From: Asterias rubens
Taxonomy: Eukaryota; Echinodermata; Asteroidea; Forcipulatida; Asteriidae
Reading direction: 5' to 3'
Assembly: GCF_902459465.1 (NCBI RefSeq)
Contig: NC_047083.1
Coordinates: forward strand, 10,407,526-10,471,525
Length of the DNA: 64,000 nucleotides
The translations under genes and the position numbers were made by a program. Below, piece after piece: positions 1 to 13,000 of this stretch. The number at the start of each line of letters is the position of its first letter. Position 1 is the stretch's first letter. The notes under the pieces are model-generated. The model ran no database searches and was not told the origin of the DNA. It saw only the letters and a list, made by a program, of their open reading frames with translations.

Positions 1-1775
1 TGTTACATAACTAGTTCGGTTCACTCGCAGTCATTGCACAACAGTTCAGACTTGTTCATTATGCTCCTAGAACAGTTATCGGTTGTTACATAACTAGTTC
101 GGTATCACTCGCAGTCATTGCACAACAGTTCAGACTTGTTCATTATGCTCCTAGAACAGTTATCGGTTGTTACATAACTAGTTCGGTTCACTCGCAGTCA
201 TTGCACAAAGCCAGACTTGTTCATTATGCTCCTAGAACAGTTATCGGTTGTTACATAACTAGTTCGGTTCACTCGCAGTCATTGCACAAAGCCAGACTTG
301 TTCATTATGCTCCTAGAACAGTTATCGGTTGTTACATAACTAGTTCGGTTCACTCGCAGTCATTGCACAACAGTTCAGACTTGTTCATTATGCTCCTAGA
401 ACAGTTATCGGTTGTTACATAACTAGTTCGGTTCACTCGCAGTCATTGCACAAAGCCAGACTTGTTCATTATGCTCCTAGAACAGTTATCGGTTGTTACA
501 TAACTAGTTCGGTTCACTCGCAGTCATTGCACAAAGCCAGACTTGTTCATTATGCTCCTAGAACAGTTATCGGTTGTTACATAACTAGTTCGGTTCACTC
601 GCAGTCATTGCACAACAGTTCAGACTTGTTCATTATGCTCCTAGAACAGTTATCGGTTGTTACATAACTAGTTCGTATCACTCGCAGTCATTGCACAACA
701 GTTCAGACTTGTTCATTATGCTCCTAGAACAGTTATCGGTTGTTACATAACTAGTTCGGTTCACTCGCAGTCATTGCACAAACAGTTCAGACTTGTTCAT
801 TATGCTCCTAGAACAGTTATCGGTTGTTACATAACTAGTTCGGTTCACTCGCAGTCATTGCACAATAGTCCAGACTTGTTCATTATGCTCCTAGAACAGT
901 TATCGGTTGTTACATAACTAGTTCGGTTCACTCGCAGTCATTGCACAACAGTTCAGACTTGTTCATTATGCTCCTAGAACAGTTATCGGTTGTTACATAA
1001 CTAGTTCGGTTCACTCGCAGTCATTGCACAAAGCCAGACTTGTTCATTATGCTCCTAGAACAGTTATCGGTTGTTACATAACTAGTTCGGTTCACTCGCA
1101 GTCATTGCACAAAGCCAGACTTGTTCATTATGCTCCTAGAACAGTTATCGGTTGTTACATAACTAGTTCGGTTCACTCGCAGTCATTGCACAACAGTTCA
1201 GACTTGTTCATTATGCTCCTAGAACAGTTATCGGTTGTTACATAACTAGTTCGGTTCACTCGCAGTCATTGCACAAAGCCAGACTTGTTCATTATGCTCC
1301 TAGAACAGTTATCGGTTGTTACATAACTAGTTCGGTTCACTCGCAGTCATTGCACAACAGTTCAGACTTGTTCATTATGCTCCTAGAACAGTTATCGGTT
1401 GTTACATAACTAGTTCGGTTCACTCGCAGTCATTGCACAAAGCCAGACTTGTTCATTATGCTCCTAGAACAGTTATCGGTTGTTACATAACTAGTTCGGT
1501 TCACTCGCAGTCATTGCACAACAGTTCAGACTTGTTCATTATGCTCCTAGAACAGTTATCGGTTGTTACATAACTAGTTCGGTTCACTCGCAGTCATTGC
1601 ACAAAGCCAGACTTGTTCATTATGCTCCTAGAACAGTTATCGGTTGTTACATAACTAGTTCGGTTCACTCGCAGTCATTGCACAACAGTTCAGACTTGTT
1701 CATTATGCTCCTAGAACAGTTATCGGTTGTTACATAACTAGTTCGTATCACTCGCAGTCATTGCACAACAGTTCA
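1..1775. repeat. 81/83-bp tandem satellite with higher-order structure
   Basis: About 21 head-to-tail copies of a unit that begins tgttacataactagttcggt. Two main variants exist: A (83 bp, with acaacagttcagac) and B (81 bp, with acaaagccagac). Their order is A A BBA BBA, four A-type copies, BBA, then BA BA BA, so a 245-bp trimer and a 164-bp dimer act as higher-order units. The 81-bp form is 27 codons and stays open, which produces three identical short ORFs (201, 446, 1024); I regard these as by-products of the repeat. The array enters the window from the left, so its full length is unknown, and it ends abruptly inside a unit at about 1775. Confidence 0.97.
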
Positions 1776-2203
1776 TATTTATCAACAATGTGTACTTTCC
1801 ATTCACTATTACGAAATGTACATATTATTACAGACAAACATTAAGAAACAATGTGTACTTTCCATTCACTATTACGAAATGTACATATTATTCATATTTA
1901 TCAACAATGTCTACTTTCCATTCACTATTACGAAATGTACATATTATTACAGACAAACATTAAGATGTACATATTATTACAGACAAACATTAAGATGTAC
2001 ATATTATTACAGACAAACATTAAGATGTACATATTATTACAGACAAACATTAAGATGTACATATTATTACAGACAAACATTAAGATGTACATATTATTAC
2101 AGACAAACATTAAGATGTACATATTATTACAGACAAACATTAAGATGTACATATTATTACAGACAAACATTAAGATGTACATATTATTACAGACAAACAT
2201 TAA
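1776..2203. repeat. 30-bp tandem array with duplicated flank
   Basis: Two imperfect copies of a roughly 60-bp segment (catatttatcaacaatgt... acgaaatgtacatattat) lead into nine near-perfect copies of a 30-bp unit, atgtacatattattacagac plus aaacattaag, from about 1936 to 2203. The unit is ten codons and is open in several frames on both strands, so it generates ORFs reading (MYILLQTNIK)n on plus and (MFVCNNMYIL)n on minus. There is no flanking coding signal, and I treat it as non-coding. Confidence 0.95.
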
Positions 2204-2748
2204 GAAACAATTTGCGATCCAAGCCTTTTACCAATAACTCTCACTTAAGAGATCCAACGCCCTCAAATCAAAATGATTGAACCACAAAGTTACACGACAA
2301 ACAATTGTCAGTAACTCAATAACAACTATATATTACCGCGTTTTGTTTTGATGTAACATTGGTGATTTTACAGTTTTATCGATTGTTTTTTGTCATTCAC
2401 TCAGTAGGTCATCGCAAGACGAACTCCACTAAGACGGAAATTAAAATCAAGAGGAAATAACATAAGGAACAAAGATATGTTTAAAGCAGTACCACTGTGC
2501 CAATGTTGCCCTGTTTAATTTCTTGCTTTTATTTGGTGTGTTCTCATACATTCCCTGCTAACCCTCCCCTTTGCGCAGCATAACGAGCAATCGCGCATAT
2601 TGGACGCACGCGCAGTCACTACTACCTGTTTAATGTGTATAAATGGTGTGAACAGTGTCATTATTTCGTACACAATAATTTATATGGTCGAATGCAAAAT
2701 TAAATGGTAACGTTTCACTATTACTGAATGACTGATCTATACCAACAG
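2204..2748. other. Non-coding stretch upstream of the adhesion GPCR stalk
   Basis: AT-rich sequence without a recognisable exon, signal peptide or family repeat. It lies between the 30-bp array and the first recognised GPCR exon. The promoter, first exon and signal peptide of the receptor are not visible here and probably lie left of the window or in an unrecognised short exon. Confidence 0.5.
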
Positions 2749-4031
2749 TTCTACCCAGTTTAACCACTGACTCGCCAGCTACAATCTCAACAACCACTCT
2801 GTCTGCAAGTACTATTTCCTCAACTGTATCAACTACACATTCAACTCACATCCCAGCAACCGAACAACCATCAAGAGGTATGACGTCATCAGAAATGCCC
2901 TCATCAACTACCACGTCTTCAACTGAAACCCCTACAACGCAATCAACGAGCCAATCTATCACTACTTCTCAAATAGTCACTACGTCACAAACCAGTGCGT
3001 CACAAACAACTGTGTCACAAACCAGTATGTCACATTCCACTGCATCACAAACTAATGTATCTCAAACCACTGCGTCACCAACCAGTGAATCACAGACCAG
3101 TCCGCCACAAACCACTGTATCACAGACCTAGTCCGTCACAGACCACTGCGTCACACACCAGTGCATCACAGACCAGTCTGTCACAAACCACTGTGCATCA
3201 CAGACCAGTCCGTCTCAAACCACTGTGACACCGACCAGTCTGTCACACCCCAGTGCGTCACAGACAAGTCTGGCACACACCAGTCCATCACAGACTACTG
3301 CGTCACAGACCAGTGTATCACAGACCAGTCCGTCACAAACCACTGCGTCACAGACCAGTGCATCACAGACCAGTCTGTCAGACCCCAGTGCGTCACAAAC
3401 CACTGAGTCACAGACCAGTGCGTCAATGATTAGTGTGTCACAAACCACTGCGTCACAGACCAGTGTGTCACACACCAACGCACCAGTGACCAGTGCGTCA
3501 CAAACCACTGAGTCACAGACCAGTGCGTCAATGGTTAGTGTGTCACAAACTACTTCATCACAGACCAGTGTGTCACACACCAACGCACCAGTGACCAGTG
3601 CGTCACAAACCACTGAGTCACAGACCAGTGCGTCAATGGTTAGTGTGTCACAAACTACTTCATCACAGACCAGTGTGTCACACACCAACGCACCAGTGAC
3701 CAGTGCGTCACAAACCACTGTGTCACAGACCAGTGCGTCACAAACCACTGCGTCACAGACCAGTGCGTTACAAACCACTGCGTCACAGACCAGTGTGTCA
3801 CACACCAGCGCAGTGACCAGTGTGCCTACAACTGACTACATCTCTTCACAGCTTTCTACCACTACACCCTCTACTTATGTTCCTTTAACCCAACCAACAC
3901 CTAATCAACATGTAAGCCACGCCCCTACAGATGCAGACATTATTGGAGACGAGAATGTATCAACTAAATCTTCAGCTACCTATTTAGATTCGGCAGGAAT
4001 TCCAGAAAAATGCATCCCCGGACATGAAGAA
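2749..4031 (+). CDS. GPCR exon: Ser/Thr/Gln-rich mucin-like stalk with a frame break
   Basis: One long exon of repeats of the type SQTTxSQTSx, expected to be heavily O-glycosylated and extracellular. Between about 3486 and 3720 a 105-bp (35-residue) unit is present about two to three times almost unchanged. The frame is interrupted: an extra base near 3128 creates TAG at 3129-3131, and two extra bases near 3191 restore the original frame, so 3132 to about 3192 reads out of frame. This may be an assembly error in a repeat, a polymorphism, or a real lesion. The exon ends in phase 0 at GAA GAA before gtgagt. Two acceptors are possible (cag before 2749 or before 2759); 2749 gives the phase-1 junction common in ectodomain exons. 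Confidence 0.8.
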
Positions 4032-7000
4032 GTGAGTGCAACATTTTCCAAGTACTTTTTAACGAATTCTGTCCCTACTGAAAATAATTTATTTATTTAC
4101 TGATTTGTCTCTAATTTTTCTCTCTTTTTCGTTTGACAAGTTTGGATGTTTACCCGAGAGTACAACAGTTGCAGAAGTGCTGGAGATGTCGTCAACGAAG
4201 GATGACATGACAGTTGTTGATCTACTTGCAATAATGAGTTGGTTAATGGAAAATAACAACATCCCTGCAAATGTTACTGACGCAACAATTTATGCAAATG
4301 TGAGTAATATAATTAACTTGAGATTTTTTTAAGCAAGTCGCTAGATCACAAGGCCTGAAGGCCACTTCAAAGTGTTGCCTACAAATCAACTGCTTTTCCA
4401 GGGGCCGTTGCCACCTACTCCTGGGGCTGGAACAAGGTTACCCCCTTTTACAGTCCATACGAACACAGTCCTCTTTATAGTCTTCTCCAAATCTTCTAGG
4501 AAAACTTCTCCATGCTTGAAATCTAGAGGAGAGTACGTCAGTATTTGAAAATTGACAACAATCTTTCAAGAACTGAAATATACCAAACCAATCATTGTTA
4601 ATATTTAGGAGTACGTCGGGGCCATTGACAACTTGATGGACGATGGACTGGTTCCAGCATGGAATAAACCAGATGGGGTAAGTCGATACCAATTCATTGA
4701 GGCATGAATTAAAAACTTTTCGTGAATCATTTTATAAATTATTTCCTCTAAAGACGAGCAGAGTATACTGTTCGAGACGTCGAGAGCACACGGCTCTTTT
4801 CAGAGACAACTAAAACACTCATATAAAAGAGATTTACGCGTGGTTTGTACCCGCAAGTTTACTAGTTTTAGTGTCCTATACTTTACACACAACGCAAAAC
4901 TCCAAACATCACAACATTACTTTTCCTGAAGACGAGCAGAGTATACTATTCGAAACGTCGAGAGCACACGGCTCTTTTCAGAGCCAACACTCCTATATCA
5001 AAGAGATTTACACATGGTTGTACTTTACTACTCTCTCCGAATAGATTCCACTTTTTGCAACAAATCTCTTGGCTGAGTCACAACATTTACTTGAAGATTT
5101 AGTAAGAAATGCCCCACTTGGCTTCAAACAGAGTAACAAGATGGCAAGCATGGGTAAGAACCTTAACGTGTTTTTAAATTTGCTATTAGAGTCTAAACTG
5201 ACATTTAGTTACTCCGTATCTGAATTACACAGCATCCTATGGAAACATCACACCAATTTTGTGTAACGAAAAAAACCCCAGAGAAAACATTTTAGTTTTA
5301 GATGTGGTAGGAACAAAAAAACACACATCCATGACAGGTAGGGGCTTAAAAACCCAATCCACATCTGAGTTGACACTGAACTTGGTAACTCTAAATCTGA
5401 TGTATACACATAGTATGCAAAGCATCATAAAAGAAACATCACATTCACTTTTTGTTAAGAAAACAACGAAGACGTTTCAGTTTTAGATGTGGGAGGAAAA
5501 CCCGAAATCACACCAACTGTTTGTATAGAGAGAAGACAATAGAGAAACTTCAGTTTTGTTGGAGGAAAAAAAAAACCATAGGGAAAACTCACGCAGTCAT
5601 GTATAATATAGGGACTGGAAAACCCATCCACATGCAAGGCTCTGGTCTGACGTGGGATTCGAGCCGGGGTCCACATAGGTGAAAGACAGGGACAAAAACC
5701 ACTGAGACAACCTGACTGTTACTTTCTCCTGAAGACGAGCAGAGTATACTGTTCGAAACGTCGAGACCAAATCGGCTTCAGAGCCACCACTCCTTCAAAA
5801 GAGATTTTACTCATGGTTGTACCCGCAAGTTTCCTATTAGTATTCATATTTATATTTCTAGTTACTCTGACCTGTTAAAGGGTTTCTCAATCATTATTAT
5901 GATTCTTATTTAGAATTTGGAGTTTTAAAAGTAAAGAATCTTTCAACTTACAAGTTCCAAGAAGAAACTGCTCCGTCTGATGACGTCATTGATAGGTCGG
6001 CAACATCAATAGTTCTTGCTCCAGAAATGCTAAATGCTCTGAAAATAGGTAAAACAATAATTATATTAAATAATAATTATACAACTTTCTAATGAATCAA
6101 CATTGATGTATCAATCAGACTATTCAATTTAATTCAATATTGGTTTATTTTACATCACCAACTAAAATGTCAAAGACTATAGTCCTTATAAAGAAATTTG
6201 TTCCTAAAAAGGAAATTTGGTTCACAATAAAGTTACATCAAACTGCGATTTGATAATTCGCTGTCATTGGCAAAACATTGAGATCATCTTGAATTTGAGT
6301 AAAATCAACATTATTGTTATCAAATCTGTCAAATTATCTTGATTTTGGAGTAAATCATTATTCATATCACATTTTGATTTGATTTATGTAATTTCAATGT
6401 TAATAGATGATGAGGATATAGCATTGACGACCATTATAATGAAGAAGGGAAATTTCATACAGGAAAGGTAAAACTACTTTGAATTCGACCCTTATACATT
6501 CAGAACTACCACCACAAATGTGTGAAAACGTTAGGCTAACTTTAAAATGACAAATTGGGCATTTTGTGTAAACCGACTGATGTTTATTTAATCAAGAATT
6601 TTAACCTGCCACCATTTTGAAATAACATTATTTATTTTGACGCTGACGCAACGCAAATCATGGTACAACTACTGTATCTGAGTACCAATACATGATAGTT
6701 TTCTGCAACTTATACATGGAACTGATTGAGTTTGTATTTTGTGTGTTTCAGTTCGTCTATGAAATCACCGAATAGTCACGTGATTGTTCATTCATTACAA
6801 CTTGGAGGCAAGCTAGTCTCTGTTCCAGTCAACTTGAAAATTAATCTACTCCAGGTAATGAGTGAAATTGTAACCCTGTCCTCTGGCAAAGTAGTAGACT
6901 TGACTCAAGTCCCGTTCTCGTGCGAGAGGTCCAAGCATATCGCGCCAACAAGCAAACAAGCCAAAGTGCGCCCTCACCGTCAAAATGTATTGTGGTCTCG

Positions 7001-10000
7001 AGACAAGTCTTCTGATGTTATGCATAGGCGATGGGACTAAAAATAAAAGCACTCTCACTGGATATGGACTTGAGTCAAGTCTAGCAAAGTAGGCATTCGA
7101 GATACGTAAAGTATAATATTGGACTGCATTATCATTTTATTAGATGTTTTGTATACGTCATTGATGTGCATCAATTTCTATTGTGTTAATAATAATTTTA
7201 ATTTTGTTCGTGTTCTTTATAGGAAGGAACATCAAATTATGAACCTGTTTGTTCATTCCTCAATAGAAATAATAGAAGGTAGGAATTTGAGTTTTCACCA
7301 AACGTCTTGAACTTTCAATGACATTTCACAAACTATTTCACTCCTTGTTGCATACTATTAGTTTGTATTGCTTCTGCTTAAACTGTTCTGTCATCTTGTC
7401 GCTATATTTATGAACTCGTTGTATTATATGTCCTCTCTGATCTTGTGTCAGAGTAGTTGTCATGTCTTGTTCGTCCGTCCTTTTGTTTGCGTGTCTGTCT
7501 GTTTGTTATGTTTCTTTGTTTGTCTGGCTGTGTGTTACAAGCTTCTGCTTAGCAAACAGCCCCAATACTCTGTTTATTACATTAATCCTGCTCACTAAAT
7601 GTTATTACATTAATCCTGCTTACTACATGTGATTTTTGACACAGTAACATGTACTGGGATAGTTACGGATGTTCTTTGAGTGACGTCACACCATATTCTG
7701 TTAGTTGCTTTTGTAACCACACGACGAGTTTCGGAATTCTAATGCAACTTCGATCATTCAAGGTAAATTGGTCAAGGAAATATAATTTAACTCATCATAA
7801 TACCCGTCGATTATTTTGATTTAAATGGCAATAAGGGCATTAAGAACTTTAAAACAAATCAATAATCTCTCATTTCGTTCAGATGTGACTTGTAAATTGA
7901 TGACTTACAAACCAATAATAGAGAATACTATTAAATTTGCTCTTTCAAATATTAAAGATATTAAGAAAAAAATGAAAAATACCATTACTTGCACAACACC
8001 TCTTCTATTCGATGTCAAGATTTCAGATGCAGATAAGAACATCTTGAAGAATCTGACGTACATCTTATGCGGATTCTCTATCGTTGGTTTAATGGCTACA
8101 CTAGCAGTGTTCCTTACTGTACGGTAAGTCTCAAGATGCAGCCATTTTAAAATTGCTCTTCTTGTTCTTAAATGCTTGAACAAAACTACTCCTCGAAAAT
8201 CACATTTTTACAATCCTCCAATATTTCTTCGGTCCACACTTGACATCACTAGCTTGAATGTTCCCCGAGCAAACAAAGTTCTAGGTAAACAAAGTTTTCA
8301 GTGTGTCCGGGCCAATGATGATTTTGAACAATGTCCCTACTGCGATCCCATTGGGGATCACAATACTCTATCTGCTTTTCATAAAGTCCTTAAGACTCAC
8401 CTTTTCATGTTAATTTTGTTTCTAGTGCACTATGATCTTGTTGGAATAGCGCCATTTTAATTGTTTTGTTATGTCATGTTACCGGTGCATCTTAAAGGTG
8501 CAAGTTTAAGATGCAACTCTATGAAATATAATTTACGTTACAATATTCTCTACAATATAATTTCCAATTAACAGTTGCAATTAATGTCGGTTAACTCTGT
8601 TTTTGTTTCCCACAGATCGATCTTGAGGTCTGATCGTGTTATCATCCACATTAATCTATCTATATCAATGATGGTTGCCCAGATGCTATTATTATTATCT
8701 GGTTTAGCAACAAAAAATCAGGTAATGTCCCCAATAATTTATGTTTTTGTTCTAATTGTTTGTCTGTTCGTTCTTGTTCAAGTTTATGTTATGTGTTTGT
8801 CTGTTCATCAGGCATCTCACCACAAGCCTCGGCTTCTAGATGATGTCTCAATACTTTATTCATATTCTCTGTATTGTAAAAGAGCCTTGGTTATTGGTTA
8901 CTTCTTTTTAAATATTGTTGTAATGGCCACGTACAGTTTTTATGAAGTATGGAAATAAATGTGAGTTTTAATTGAATCAATTATCATGCATGCACTTGTT
9001 TGAACTACAAACGGTGTGTCGAAGCCTTGGCCCGATTGCATAAGAGCACCCTCCATTTTAAGCTGAAATTAAAGCTTAACATGTTCCTACTTAGCAGAAA
9101 TAAGCAGGGCCCAATTTCATAAAGCTGTTAAGCGAGAAAATTCTGCTTAGCAAGTTTTTGTGCTAAGCAAGAAATGACCACAGCAATGATCGCAGCAATG
9201 GTAACTGAATGGTGTTCGGCTGGTAACCTATTAATGATGCTGAAGAACCGTTTTTGTGCTAAGCAAGTTTTTGTGCTTACGGCGAGGTGATTACACCTTT
9301 AAAGTTGTTAATTAAAGTCAAGACGTTTTTTTGCAGATCGTGTGCCGTGTGTTTGCTCTACTGATGCATTATTTCTTCTTAGCGATGTTTTGTTGGATGT
9401 TGGTTGAAGGAGTCCATCTTTATCTTCAGATTGTACGAGTTTTCAATAATGGAATGGACAGGAAGATGCTTTATATGCTTATAGGATGGGGTGAGAATTC
9501 AAATAAATGGAATGGACAGGAAGATGCTTTTTATGCTTATAGGATGGGGTGAGAATTCAAATAAATGGCATGGACAGGGAAGATGCTTTATATGCCTATA
9601 GGATGGGTGAGAATTCAAATAAATGGAATGGACAGGAAGATGCTTTATTTGCTTATAGGATGGGGTGAGAATTCAAATAAATGGAATGGACAGGAAGATG
9701 CTTTATATGCTTATAGGATGGGGTGAGAATTCAAATAAATGGAATGGACAGGAAGATGCTTTATATGCTTATAGGATGGGGTAAGAGTTCAAATAAATGG
9801 AATGGACAGGAAGATGCTTTTTATGCTTATAGGATGGGGTGAGAATTCAAATAAATGGAATGGACAGGAAGATGTTTTATATGCTTATAGGATGGGGTGA
9901 GAATTCAAATAAATGGCATGGACAGGAAGATGCTTTATATGCTTATAGGATGGGTGAGAATTCAAATAAATGGCATGGACAGGGAAGATGCTTTATATGC

Positions 10001-13000
10001 TTATAGGATGGGTGAGAATTCAAATAAATGGAATGGACAGGAAGATGCTTTATATGCTTATAGGATGGGTGAGAATTCAAATAAATGGAATGGACAGGAA
10101 GATGCTTTATATGCTTATAGGATGGGGTGAGAATTCAAATAAATGGAATGGACAGGAAGATGCTTTATATGCTTATAGGATGGGGTAAGAATTCAAATAA
10201 ATATACAATTTCCTGGTCATTAATACAGGATCGGTAAGGATAAAGTTTTACTTTAGACTGACAGCTTATTGAAATGAAGCTTATTATAGAAACCGTCCCT
10301 CTATTCAATTCGATTCAAATAAAGGTCACATGGAGTTTGGTTTACAAACAAATTACATCAAAAATATTTGTACATGAATATTATGTTAAATATAGTATGA
10401 TCTGTGCAGTATGTCCCTCTGAACTGAAGTCAGCTTCGAGAAGACAGTGTCTGCAAACATAAAAGACGCAACAATGTTATTACCATCAGGCCCGTCAAAT
10501 CTGGTTACGGGCCTGAGATCATTTTCATGAATCTGTTAAGCAAAAAATGCTGCCTGGCAAGTTTATTTGATAAGCAAAACAATGAGTGGGCGCCAGCTGG
10601 AATGATGTTAACTTTGTTTAATTTTGTTTCGTTTTCAAAGTGGATGTTACTGTCATTAAATTTCTCACACCCTCATACTAATTTTGTCTAGGGACACCAG
10701 CTGTTGTTGTTGTCATTGCGGCCGGTTTGAGGTGGGAACATTACGTCAACTATGAAAGGTAAAACAGTATAGAGAACAATTTAAATAATACTCAAGTAAT
10801 TTAAATTATTTTACTTGGTTAGTCCGGATAAACACTCAATTGAATAAGATACAAAAAAACATTATTTATTTAGTGGTTTGTTTATTTTTCTTTTGTTAAC
10901 TTATTTGTGTGTTAGTTTGTTTATATTTACCTTTATTTTTTTTAATTTACTTTCAGTTCAGTCCTACTATAGTTATTTAATTTAAGTATCGTATGATAAT
11001 TATCTGTTTTTTTTATTGCTTTGTGTAATACATGTTTGTACTATATGTTTGTCTATAATTATTTTTATCATTGTGTGCCCCCAGATGTGGGGCAACACAT
11101 CTACAGATCATTGTATTGTATTTTTGCTTTTGTTGTTCTATGTCCATCAGGGGTATATTGTCTTGTATTTTGTTATGACAAACAAAATAATAACAATGAT
11201 TTTAATACAATAACTCGATTTAGCTGAATTTGTTGTCTGTGGTTCTTCTCGTATTCATAATTCTGGGTTTTATTTTCATGTTTTCTCTTATTTCTATACT
11301 ATCATTTTTGTTGTTGCATGTATTATTTATACATCCTGCGAATGCTTGAAAAAATTGCTATATTTTGCAATAGTGGCCGGCCAAACAAGTTTGAATGAGT
11401 TTTGTTTTTAGCTTTCCAATAATGGTATATTCTGTATATGCTCTTTTGATTGTTTGTTTGTTTGTTTGTTTGTTTGTTTGGTTGTTTGTTTATTTATTGG
11501 TTTATTTGTTTGTTTTGTTTATTTTGTTGTTAACAGTTGCTGGTTATCAATGGAGAGCAATGTGATTTGGGCGTTTATTGGTCCTGCATTGACTGTCATG
11601 CTGGTAAGTTTCTAATATTTAGGATTTATTTGGCGCATTTTCGTGAAGCATGTCAGCTCAAAAACTTGCTAAGCAAAGACAAGTATGTTACCAGCCAAAA
11701 CTAAATTAAGTTGACCTTGTTGTGACTGGTTACCAAATCAATTTTGGCGTGGCAAAGAAAAGTGCACAGTAATGTTTTCTGCTGAACAACTTTATAAAAC
11801 TGAGCCCAGGGCCTTGTGCCTTCTGCTTAGTTTTACAATCTATACATAAAAAAATAAATTACAAAAATCCTTTTATGATCGTTTAATTCCTTTGCATTTT
11901 GATCTTATTCAGGTGAATTTGGTTGTTCTTGTCTCGGTGGTAAGGATCATTGTTTCTTCAGCAGCAGCCAAGAAAGACAACGAATTCGACCATGTTAAGT
12001 AAGTCATCCCATAGTCTTATAAAATTTTTGTTTGTTAAATGATTTTGTCTGTCGGTTATAAAAACATTTTAAAAAGTTTGACTGACTAGAATCCATCTTT
12101 ATCTTTTAATTATGTCTTTTCGAATACTGATTTTTTCTTTTCTAACCTCAGCTACAATGTTTGTAAAATAAGTTTATTGTTGGTTTATAGTTTATGTGAT
12201 GTCTTTGCAATTATTTTTTTATGTGGAGCCCGATTATGGTTCCTAATAAAATGATACTTTATTGTTTTATTTCTCTCTATGAAATTGTTTGCATCTAATC
12301 CCTTTACAGAGCTGGACTAAAGGGGGCGCTGTTCTTGCTGCCCATTCTTGGACTGACGTGGATCTTTGGTATCTTGGCGCAGAACGCAGCAACTTTGGTT
12401 TTTCAATATCTCTTTGTTATTTTCAATGCAATGCAGGTACGTCTATCTGGCGTCACAGAATTGAAATACAATAAATTCACACACTTATAATAATAGTTGA
12501 GGGATGGTTTTCACAAAGAGTGTACACTTGTCTTCTCGAGTCAAGACGAGTAACTCGTCCTAACTTCGGGACTTGCCTTTGTAATATCTCATAGGACTGT
12601 GAAAATGAGCCCAGGTACCGTTCTAGTGCACAAATTCTTTAAAGACATTCTTTGATTTGTTTGTGGAAAAATACTTAAAAAATAAATAAATAAATTGATT
12701 TCTTTATTATAATAATACAAAAGCAAATACAACATACTCTAAAAAGGCCAGTAATTTGTATGTGAGCCATCTTGTTAAACTTTCAATTGATGTGAGAAAG
12801 TTTTATTTCAATGGTTTTAAAGTTTTAAATATATAGAAAGTGTGAATTTTTAACTATTATTATTAACTTTCGTTGACATTATTTCCAGGGAGTTTTTATC
12901 TTTCTAGCGTACTGTGCGTTGAATAAGGAGGTAAGGACAAACAAGAATAATGTAAATCAAACACTATTTAAAATTATACAGGCTTTTGTTTTCTCTTGAT

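Noticed and set aside
201-1245. Three identical 73-codon ORFs in the left satellite
   Set aside because: They arise wherever two 81-bp units precede an 83-bp unit; no start, splice or codon signal supports a gene.
3215-3805. 196-codon open frame antisense to the GPCR stalk
   Set aside because: It is the reverse reading of the Ser/Thr repeats (CDxxVCDALV pattern); the plus frame continues into proven GPCR exons.
4927-4960. Active hammerhead ribozyme
   Set aside because: CUGAAGA, stem II and GAAA are there, but no stem III with a following NUH cleavage site could be found in any of the five copies.
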